From NCBI GenBank assembly GCA_017452405.1, contig JAFTMM010000097.1, positions 1 through 6,076 on the forward strand: a stretch of DNA of 6,076 bases. Reading direction: 5' to 3'. The translations under genes were made by a program, and so were the position numbers. The DNA comes from Clostridia bacterium. GTDB taxonomy: Bacteria; Bacillota; Clostridia; Christensenellales; Pumilibacteraceae. This document shows, piece after piece, positions 1-5,079 of this stretch; the stretch's first letter is position 1, and every line of letters begins with the position of its first letter. The notes below the pieces were generated by a model. The model was not told the origin of the DNA, made no database searches, and saw only the letters and a program-made list of their open reading frames with translations.

Positions 1-72
1 ACCTATCTTACTCGGAGTAACGAACTTAAGCGTATGCTTAGAAAACTAAGGGGAAACGGAGGCATTAAATGA
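1..72 (+). CDS. C-terminal end of an upstream gene, possibly DNA primase (partial)
   Basis: Reading frame 1 is open from the left edge to a TGA at 70-72 and gives 23 residues rich in Lys, Arg and Leu (ending GNGGIK). The other two forward frames stop early, at 18-20 and 47-49. The TGA shares bases with the rpoD ATG (ATGA, 69-72), which suggests translational coupling, and the rpoD ribosome binding site lies inside this coding end. In Bacillota, dnaG commonly sits directly before the primary sigma factor gene, so DnaG is the best guess. That rests on gene order only: the visible tail carries no diagnostic motif. Confidence 0.45.
   Translation, partial: TYLTRSNELKRMLRKLRGNGGIK
58..62 (+). promoter_or_regulatory. 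Ribosome binding site of rpoD
   Basis: A perfect GGAGG lies 6 bases before the ATG at 69 and fixes that start. It is embedded in the last codons of the upstream reading frame. Confidence 0.85.
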
Positions 73-1181
73 GCGACGACGTAAAAACGACCTCTCCTCA
101 GGAAAAAATTTTGACGGATAAAATCCAGAAAGAACTCACAAAACTCGTGATGGTAGGCAAACAGCGCGGTTCACTTACCTATGACGAAGTGGGTGAAAAA
201 ATCGTAGTTGGTTGCGAGGCTACCGCCGATCAGATCGACGAAGTTATCCGCATACTCACCGAACAGCACGGTATCGAAATCAAAGACACTATGATTGAGC
301 CGGCTAAGGACGACTCGATTGAAAAACTGCTTACCGACACTACCATTTCGTCGGACGATCCTGTTAAGGTGTATCTTAAAGATATCGGTAAAGTACCGCT
401 TTTGTCGGGTGACGACGAGATTATTCTCGCGCAGAGAATGGCGGACGGCGACGAATACGCTAAATCCAGACTGTCCGAAGCCAACCTTCGTCTTGTAGTT
501 TCAATCGCTAAGCGTTACGTAGGACGCGGTATGCTTTTCCTTGATCTTATTCAGGAGGGCAACCTCGGCCTTATGAAAGCTGTTGAAAAGTTTGACTATA
601 CTAAAGGCTTCCGTTTCTCAACCTACGCTACGTGGTGGATAAGGCAGGCAATTACGCGCGCTATTGCAGATCAAGCGCATACTATTCGTATTCCCGTTCA
701 CATGGTGGAAACGATTAATAAGCTCACCAGAACTACCCGATTCCTCGTGCAGGAGCTCGGTCGCGATCCCAAGCCTTCGGAAATAGCTAAAGAAATGGGT
801 ATAACCGAAGAAAAGGTTTGCGAAATACAGAAAATTGCGCAGGACCCCGTTTCGCTTGAAACGCCAATCGGCGAGGAGGAGGACAGCCACCTCGGAGACT
901 TCCTTGAGGACGCGCACGCTACGAGTCCGCAGGAACAGGTGTCGGGTACGCTCCTTAAAGAAGAGCTTATGAGCGTGCTTGAAACGCTTACTCCGAGAGA
1001 GCAAGCCGTTATACGTCTCCGTTACGGAATTGACGGTTCTCACCCTCGTACGTTGGAAGAAGTTGGCAAACGATTCGGCGTTACGAGAGAGCGTATCAGA
1101 CAGATAGAAGCTAAAGCGCTCAGAAAGCTCCGTAATCCGGCAAGAAGCAAACGCCTTAAGAGCTATTATTCCGAAAGTTGA
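69..1181 (+). CDS. rpoD: Primary (housekeeping) RNA polymerase sigma factor RpoD/SigA
   Basis: This is the vegetative sigma-70 factor, which binds core RNA polymerase and recognises -10/-35 promoters. At 370 residues it has the compact length usual in Bacillota, without the long insertion of E. coli RpoD. Region 1.1 is visible at about 14-75. Region 1.2 starts near 96 ([16 protein letters not shown]). Region 2 spans about 135-210 and holds the core-binding and -10 recognition helices, with [30 protein letters not shown] and [10 protein letters not shown]. Region 3 covers about 212-290. Region 4 (about 300-365) has the [14 protein letters not shown] segment and the -35 helix-turn-helix [20 protein letters not shown]. 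The start is set by GGAGG at 58-62. The ATG overlaps the upstream stop, and the TGA overlaps the TTG start of trmK. A sigma-A-type promoter that this protein would recognise lies before the tRNA at 4863-4891. Confidence 0.97.
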   Translation: MSDDVKTTSPQEKILTDKIQKELTKLVMVGKQRGSLTYDEVGEKIVVGCEATADQIDEVIRILTEQHGIEIKDTMIEPAKDDSIEKLLTDTTISSDDPVKVYLKDIGKVPLLSGDDEIILAQRMADGDEYAKSRLSEANLRLVVSIAKRYVGRGMLFLDLIQEGNLGLMKAVEKFDYTKGFRFSTYATWWIRQAITRAIADQAHTIRIPVHMVETINKLTRTTRFLVQELGRDPKPSEIAKEMGITEEKVCEIQKIAQDPVSLETPIGEEEDSHLGDFLEDAHATSPQEQVSGTLLKEELMSVLETLTPREQAVIRLRYGIDGSHPRTLEEVGKRFGVTRERIRQIEAKALRKLRNPARSKRLKSYYSES

Positions 1182-1780
1182 GATTTCAAGAAATAATTTC
1201 ATGCGTGCAGGCTTGTGACACTCTGCTAGAAGTCGGTTGTGATCACGCTAAGCTCACCGAGCTTGCGCTCCGAAAAGGCGTATGCAAAAGAGCAATCGCA
1301 TCCGATATTTCTACGCTTTGCCTTGAAAAAGCAAAGGCTACGTTATGCGGTTATAACTGCGTGGAATACTCGGTCTGCGACGGTATACCCGCAAATACAA
1401 ACGCGGACTGCATACTTATTTGCGGAATGGGTGGACATACGATCCGCGATATCCTGTCGCGTTATGACGGTAACGCTACGCTCGTGTTGTCACCTCAATC
1501 ACACGCCGAACTTGTTCGAGGGTTTTTGAATGAAAACGGCTATGCGATAAATCTTGACAGATGTTTTGAGAGCGCTGGGAAATTTTACGACGTTATCCGC
1601 GCCGAAAATGGCGAGCGAAAGCTGAGCGCTATGCAAATAAAATATGGCGCCGACTATAAAACGCATAACGTCGCATTGAAAAAAAGACTGCTTCGCGTGC
1701 TGGAAAATTTGCGCGGAGGTGGAGAAGCTAACGCCGAAAGGATTGCCGAAATCGAGGAGGTACTCGCATGGCAAAAATAA
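1178..1780 (+). CDS. trmK: tRNA (adenine-22-N1)-methyltransferase, TrmK family
   Basis: TrmK is a class I SAM-dependent enzyme that methylates N1 of A22 in the tRNA D-arm. The SAM-binding motif I is [16 protein letters not shown] (16-31), matching the family's DIGxDHxxLP pattern, and acidic D43 follows in ASDIS. The family-typical GMGG is at 83-86 ([13 protein letters not shown]), followed by [21 protein letters not shown] (102-122) and a short charged helical C-terminus (about 165-200). At 200 residues it is somewhat shorter than many homologues. The start is a TTG (1178-1180) overlapping the rpoD stop as TTGA. Its ribosome binding site is weak, so coupling to rpoD translation is likely. An in-frame GTG at 1205 is possible but would trim the conserved N-terminal segment. 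The rpoD-trmK-nif3 order supports the call. The last 13 bases overlap the next gene. Confidence 0.88.
   Translation: MRFQEIISCVQACDTLLEVGCDHAKLTELALRKGVCKRAIASDISTLCLEKAKATLCGYNCVEYSVCDGIPANTNADCILICGMGGHTIRDILSRYDGNATLVLSPQSHAELVRGFLNENGYAINLDRCFESAGKFYDVIRAENGERKLSAMQIKYGADYKTHNVALKKRLLRVLENLRGGGEANAERIAEIEEVLAWQK
1754..1760 (+). promoter_or_regulatory. Ribosome binding site of the Nif3-like gene
   Basis: GAGGAGG ends 7 bases before the ATG at 1768. It lies inside the last codons of trmK and supports the 13-base overlap as the true start. Confidence 0.8.
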
Positions 1781-2574
1781 AAGATATTTTATCACTCATG
1801 CGCGAATTTGCTCCCGAAAGCGCAACCGAACCGGGTTTTGACGACAACGTAGGACTAATAATCGGCTCGGAAAACGGCGAAACGAACAAAGTCGTTCTCT
1901 GCCTTGACTGCACTGAAACGGTAGTGAACGAAGCGCAGTCAACGGGCGCAAAACTCATTATTTCTCACCATCCGGCTATATTTCGTGGCGTTAGAAAGAT
2001 TACTGACGAAGATCCAACGGGTAGAATGGTGCTTGCGTCGACGCGTAGCGATATCACCGTTTATAGCGCGCATACCAATCTTGATTTTTGCAAGGGCGGT
2101 ATAAATGATTACGTCGCTGACCTTATGGGGTTGTCGAACGTTAAGCCAATGGAAATGGTGGACGGCATTTGCGTAGGCAGAATAGGCAAGCGTAATCCGA
2201 TATCTCTTTCTGCGTTTGTAAAAGAATTGTCTGAAAAATTCGACGATTCATACGTTTGCGTAACCGATAACGGTAATGAAAAGATTGAAAACGTAGCCGT
2301 TGTTAACGGCGGTGGCGGTGATATTAATTTTATTAATAAAGCAATCCAGCTCGGAGCGGATTGTTACGTAACGGCAGATATGTCGCATCACGTAAGGCTT
2401 TACGCTTCTCAGAGCGGTTTTCCCGTCGTTATAATGCAACATTATACGATGGAAGCAATATACATTAGTGAATTAGCCAAGCGACTTAGCGCTATGGCAA
2501 TGGAGCGGAACTTGTGCGTAGATTTTATTGTCAGCAAGAGTGAACGTAATCCGGTAAAGCAGGAGGTTTTATGA
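1768..2574 (+). CDS. Nif3-like dinuclear metal centre protein (YbgI/YqfO family)
   Basis: Proteins of this family form toroidal oligomers with a two-metal site per subunit. Many are labelled 'GTP cyclohydrolase I type 2', but the cellular role is not settled. The five family metal ligands can be placed: H67 and H68 in LIISHHPAIF, D106 in YSAHTNLD, and H225 and E229 in QHYTMEAIY. Other hallmarks are GFDDNVGLIIG (23-33) near the N-terminus, GKRNPISLSAFVKEL (140-154) and the Gly-rich VVNGGGGDINFI (178-189). At 268 residues it is the short form, lacking the extra domain (about 100 residues) in longer Bacillota members such as B. subtilis YqfO. It lies between trmK and a zinc-ribbon protein, a common context in Bacillota. 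Its TGA overlaps the next ATG (ATGA at 2571-2574). Confidence 0.92.
   Translation: MAKIKDILSLMREFAPESATEPGFDDNVGLIIGSENGETNKVVLCLDCTETVVNEAQSTGAKLIISHHPAIFRGVRKITDEDPTGRMVLASTRSDITVYSAHTNLDFCKGGINDYVADLMGLSNVKPMEMVDGICVGRIGKRNPISLSAFVKELSEKFDDSYVCVTDNGNEKIENVAVVNGGGGDINFINKAIQLGADCYVTADMSHHVRLYASQSGFPVVIMQHYTMEAIYISELAKRLSAMAMERNLCVDFIVSKSERNPVKQEVL
2561..2566 (+). promoter_or_regulatory. Ribosome binding site of the zinc-ribbon gene
   Basis: AGGAGG ends 4 bases before the ATG at 2571, inside the end of the Nif3-like gene. It supports the ATGA overlap start. Confidence 0.75.
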
Positions 2575-3287
2575 CTGAAAAATTTGAAAAAATGATTGAA
2601 TATCAAGCGCTCGATATGGAGCTTCGTAAGATAAATAGAGAATATAATAAGTTGCCCGAGAAGAAAAAACTTGACGTTGCTAGAAATAAGTTTGTAGAAG
2701 CAACTAATAAACTTGACGCAAATTCGGCAGAAGCTGAAACTCTTGGCGCAGAAGTAGAAAAAATTTACGCAGACTATAAAAACCTTATGGCTTCTTTTAA
2801 TGAAATCGAGAAGAAGTATAACTCTGCCGAAAGCGACGAGGAAAAGGCCGGTTATCTTTCACGTTTTGAGTCGCTCCGTTCTAAAATTGAATCTTGCAAG
2901 GGTAAGATTGACGATCGTATCGAGCGTATTAAGCGTCTTACTCACGATTGTAAACAACAGCTTGCTTTAAAAAAGACTGTAAAGGAAGAGTACGACAAGC
3001 TGAAGGTCAAGCTCGAAGCGTTTAGAGAAAAAACTTCTCCCGACCGTAAGCGCATTGAGGATAAGCTTAAAGAGCTTGAACCGCAGATTGACGGAGCGAT
3101 ATTGACTACTTATAAAAGATTTAAGAGCGACGGAATTGCGCCCGTATTCGTGCCCGTAGTCGGAGATGACGAGAAAAGCTATTCCTGCATTTGCGGAATG
3201 CAACTCTCACAGACGAATAAGAGTGAACTGAAAAACAGATCGGTATCGCAATGCGAGACCTGTCGTAGACTTGTGTATTTGAAATAA
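2571..3287 (+). CDS. Coiled-coil protein with C-terminal zinc ribbon (C4-type zinc ribbon family)
   Basis: This 238-residue protein is mostly charged helix. Residues about 5-175 form a long coiled coil rich in Lys and Glu, broken near 85-95 (NSAESDEEKAG) and 155-160 (SPDRK), as expected for a helical hairpin. The segment ILTTYKRFKSDGIAPV (177-192) precedes a small C-terminal domain with four cysteines, C206, C208, C228 and C231, in a CxC...CxxC arrangement. That layout matches the widespread 'C4-type zinc ribbon' proteins found next to Nif3-family genes in many bacteria. Their function is not well defined; DNA or RNA binding is often suggested. The first cysteine pair is CxC rather than the expected CxxC. 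The gene is the last of the overlapping rpoD run. No signal peptide or membrane segment is visible. Confidence 0.85.
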   Translation: MTEKFEKMIEYQALDMELRKINREYNKLPEKKKLDVARNKFVEATNKLDANSAEAETLGAEVEKIYADYKNLMASFNEIEKKYNSAESDEEKAGYLSRFESLRSKIESCKGKIDDRIERIKRLTHDCKQQLALKKTVKEEYDKLKVKLEAFREKTSPDRKRIEDKLKELEPQIDGAILTTYKRFKSDGIAPVFVPVVGDDEKSYSCICGMQLSQTNKSELKNRSVSQCETCRRLVYLK

Positions 3288-3296
3288 CGACCTGAA

Positions 3297-3302
3297 TATA
3301 AT
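3297..3302 (+). promoter_or_regulatory. Possible -10 element of a galU promoter
   Basis: A perfect TATAAT lies in the 52-base gap before galU, 37 bases before the start codon. A TG two bases upstream nearly makes it an extended -10. The only -35-like hexamer nearby is TTGTGT at 3271-3276, at a long 20-base spacing, so the promoter is uncertain. A 10-base palindrome, GTAAATTTAC, follows at 3306-3315. Confidence 0.35.
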
Positions 3303-3327
3303 AAAGTAAATTTACATTGCAATAAGT

Positions 3328-3331
3328 GAGG
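3328..3331 (+). promoter_or_regulatory. Ribosome binding site of galU
   Basis: GAGG, within GTGAGGA, ends 8 bases before the ATG at 3340. It supports that start. Confidence 0.6.
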
Positions 3332-3339
3332 AATATTCA

Positions 3340-4209
3340 ATGGTAAAAAAAGGAGTCATACTTTGTGGGGGACAAGGAACTAGATTTCTTCCGGCAACTA
3401 AAGCGTTGCCTAAGGAAATGCTTCCCGTAGTCGATACTCCCGTACTGCAATACATTGTGGACGAAATGATCGATAGCGGAATTAAAGAAATTTGCATCGT
3501 TATTTCGCCAGGTAAGGAAGAAATAGTGAGATATTTCTCCCCGAAAGGTAAGCTTGAAAAGTCGCTCAAAAAGAAAGGTGATGAAAAGGGACTCAACGCG
3601 CTCCGTAGAATAGGCAGAGGCGCAAAGTTCGTGTTCGTAGTACAGAAATTCCCCAAGGGAATGGCTGACGCATTACTTAAAGCTAAAGACTTTATAGGTA
3701 ACGAGCCGTTCGTTCTTTCAACCGGCGACGATCTCGTAAAGGCAGACGTGCCTGTTTCCAAACAGCTTATTGATGCTTTTGACGGCGGGGCAAGGGCGGT
3801 TATAGGCGGTCAGACTGTAACAGAAGATAAAATACACTTATACGGTTGCGCTAAACTTGGCGGCAAGATGTTCGGAAACCAGCGCGCGCACGAATGTATA
3901 ACGCTTGTTGAAAAACCGAAAAAAGAAGAAGCTCCCAGCCTCTTTGCGGCGCTAGGCAGATACGTACTTACTCCCGCAATTTTTGAAAAGATAGCAAAAA
4001 TTACGCCTGATAAAAAAGGCGAGCTCCAAGTCACGGATGCGCTTAAACTTCTTTGTGATGAAGGCAACGTATGCGCGTACGACTTTGAAGGCCACAGATA
4101 CGATATGGGAAGCAAGGCAGGCGCGGTAATAGCGACTTTAAGCTACGCTATGCACCATCCCGATACTGCAGAGGAAGTTTGCGAGTATATTAAGACTCTA
4201 AAAGGCTAA
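3340..4209 (+). CDS. galU: UTP--glucose-1-phosphate uridylyltransferase (GalU type)
   Basis: GalU makes UDP-glucose from UTP and glucose-1-phosphate in the cytoplasm, feeding cell-envelope polysaccharide and glycolipid synthesis. The 289-residue length is normal. The nucleotide-binding loop is GGQGTRFLPATKALPKEMLP (10-29), close to the GalU consensus. It is followed by VVDTPVLQYIVDEM (30-43), the acidic metal-binding STGDDLV (127-133), VEKPKKE (190-196), GRYVLTPAIF (206-215), GELQVTDAL (227-235) and the sugar-site GHRYDMGSKAG (251-261). One deviation stands out: where GalU usually reads GLGHAV, this protein has KGMADAL (106-112), closer to the GxADA motif of other sugar-nucleotide pyrophosphorylases. 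GalU remains the best call, but another NDP-sugar product is conceivable. The gene is separated from the upstream run by 52 bases, and the next gene begins 2 bases after its stop. Confidence 0.9.
   Translation: MVKKGVILCGGQGTRFLPATKALPKEMLPVVDTPVLQYIVDEMIDSGIKEICIVISPGKEEIVRYFSPKGKLEKSLKKKGDEKGLNALRRIGRGAKFVFVVQKFPKGMADALLKAKDFIGNEPFVLSTGDDLVKADVPVSKQLIDAFDGGARAVIGGQTVTEDKIHLYGCAKLGGKMFGNQRAHECITLVEKPKKEEAPSLFAALGRYVLTPAIFEKIAKITPDKKGELQVTDALKLLCDEGNVCAYDFEGHRYDMGSKAGAVIATLSYAMHHPDTAEEVCEYIKTLKG
4201..4205 (+). promoter_or_regulatory. Weak ribosome binding site of the amidohydrolase-like gene
   Basis: AAAGG ends 6 bases before the ATG at 4212 and overlaps the last codons of galU. With the 2-base intergenic gap, it suggests translation coupled to galU. 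Confidence 0.5.
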
Positions 4210-4211
4210 AT

Positions 4212-4844
4212 ATGTTTAATGCTTTGACTTTTGATGAAAAATTAATAGGCGCGGGCAAGTTCTCGCGCCTATTCTTCGCAGGTAGAAAACCCATATATGC
4301 TGACGGCGTGGACTATTTTCAGATAGTAGACGAAGATTTTAACGGAAAATTGCAAGGCAACGTATACCTTGCTTCCGTACTACTTGACGATAGAACTATC
4401 GATAACGTAATTGATCACGCGCTGTCGAATAAAGTGAAAGTAATAATTTCGGCGTGTCGTACTCTTGCGGAAGTGGGAACGTGCGACAAGCGTTATGGAG
4501 TCACGCCGATAGGTCTTGCGCATAAATTCGGACTGCTTGATAACGCATACGTAAGCGGATGCGTGTACGTCGATAAAGACGATATTGATCTGATCAATCA
4601 AAGCAAAGCAAAAATTATACTTACGCCCTCCACGTCTATGGGCTTAGGTGAGGGAATACCGCCTGCGCGCATGATGATGACGCTCGGTGCAACCGTACAC
4701 CTCGGCACCGGTCTTGAAAATTATAATCCGGATGGCGACCTTAAATTTGAAATACGCTTGCTCAAACTTGCAGTAAGTGGCGCGCTTTGCAGTAAGGATG
4801 CAATTTCGGAAACGGATGCGAAAAAAATGTTGAAATATTCGTGA
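4212..4844 (+). CDS. Degenerate amidohydrolase-like protein, probable non-catalytic homologue of the SAH/MTA deaminase-chlorohydrolase group
   Basis: The 210 residues align by eye with the barrel core of the metal-dependent SAH/MTA deaminase and chlorohydrolase group. Landmarks in order are KVIISACRTLAEV (75-87, family HIHLAET), KRYGVTPIGLAHKFGLLD (93-110), VSGCVYVDKDDIDLI (114-128, family AAHCVxLDxxEIxLL), LTPSTSMGLGEGIPPARMMMTLGA (137-160, family NPxSNMKLxSGIAPV) and VHLGTGLE (162-169, family VxLGTDGA). Active members have about 400-450 residues. Here the N-terminal HxH is absent, the strand-5 His is S80, the strand-6 His is G116 and the catalytic Asp is G167. The usual C-terminal part is missing too. 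The frame is intact with codon use like its neighbours, so this looks like a maintained pseudoenzyme rather than recent decay. It probably shares a transcript with galU. Function unknown. Confidence 0.65.
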   Translation: MFNALTFDEKLIGAGKFSRLFFAGRKPIYADGVDYFQIVDEDFNGKLQGNVYLASVLLDDRTIDNVIDHALSNKVKVIISACRTLAEVGTCDKRYGVTPIGLAHKFGLLDNAYVSGCVYVDKDDIDLINQSKAKIILTPSTSMGLGEGIPPARMMMTLGATVHLGTGLENYNPDGDLKFEIRLLKLAVSGALCSKDAISETDAKKMLKYS

Positions 4845-4862
4845 TTTTCTCCCGATATTTTG

Positions 4863-4891
4863 TTGACAATTATTTTGAAATGTAGTATTAT
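4863..4891 (+). promoter_or_regulatory. Sigma-A promoter of the tRNA-Leu gene
   Basis: A perfect -35 TTGACA (4863-4868) is followed by a 17-base spacer and the -10 TATTAT (4886-4891). Transcription would begin near 4898, about 10 bases before the mature tRNA. It is the strongest promoter match seen in the window, in keeping with stable-RNA expression. Confidence 0.85.
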
Positions 4892-4907
4892 ATCTAAGCT
4901 GTTCCGT

Positions 4908-4990
4908 GCGGTTGTGGCGGAATTGGCAGACGCGCAAGACTAAGGATCTTGTGGGCGACCGTGCAGGTTCAACTCCTGTCAACCGCACCA
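4908..4990 (+). tRNA. tRNA-Leu, anticodon AAG, CCA encoded
   Basis: The cloverleaf folds fully by eye. The acceptor stem is GCGGTTG (4908-4914) with CAACCGC (4980-4986), discriminator A4987 and an encoded CCA (4988-4990). The D-stem is GCG/CGC (4917-4919, 4931-4933) with GG in the loop. The anticodon stem CAAGA/TCTTG (4935-4939, 4947-4951) closes the loop CTAAGGA, so the anticodon is AAG (4942-4944). An 11-base variable arm (4952-4962) can form GG/CC. The T-arm is GCAGG-TTCAACT-CCTGT (4963-4979). The extended variable arm and A discriminator fit class II tRNA-Leu. A34 would be expected to be deaminated to inosine. A strong promoter lies upstream, and a hairpin terminator begins at the last base. 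The 3' end is a likely integration target for the neighbouring recombinase. Confidence 0.95.
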
Positions 4991-5047
4991 AAAAGACCAT
5001 ATATTGTGGTAAATGTTATAAAAAACCACTATATATGGTCTTTTTTT
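4990..5047. terminator. Bidirectional intrinsic terminator between tRNA-Leu and the integrase
   Basis: A long imperfect inverted repeat pairs 4994-5010 with 5025-5041, with one mismatch over 17 positions and a 14-base A-rich loop (5011-5024). Five A at 4990-4994 and seven T at 5041-5047 extend the stem and supply U-runs for both directions. It can stop tRNA transcription (plus) and integrase transcription (minus). Its left arm begins at the final A of the tRNA CCA. Confidence 0.85.
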
Positions 5048-5079
5048 GTGCTTATTTTTCTTATTTGACTGAAAAAAGG

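Noticed and set aside
618..1202. Long minus-strand open frame (194 codons) opposite rpoD
   Set aside because: It lies almost wholly opposite highly conserved sigma regions 2.3 to 4 and has no recognisable domain. It is a shadow of rpoD codon use.
1205..1207. In-frame GTG as the trmK start
   Set aside because: It would remove nine residues that precede the SAM-binding motif and for which the family normally has an equivalent. The TTG overlapping the rpoD stop fits the coupled style of the run.
3312..3761. Minus-strand open frame of 149 codons opposite galU
   Set aside because: It is Ser/Pro-rich and low in complexity, with no domain, and lies opposite the conserved GalU nucleotide-binding region.
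4833..4861. Short hairpin (AAATATTCG with CGATATTT) after the amidohydrolase-like gene as a terminator
   Set aside because: The stem is about 8 pairs with a bulge, mostly A-T, and only a few T follow before the tRNA promoter. It is too weak to support as a terminator.
4644..5000. Minus-strand open frame of 118 codons across the tRNA and the end of the amidohydrolase-like gene
   Set aside because: The start (RLTGVEPARSPTRSLVLRVC) is the familiar artefact of translating the antisense strand of a tRNA-Leu. The remainder is antisense to a better-supported gene.
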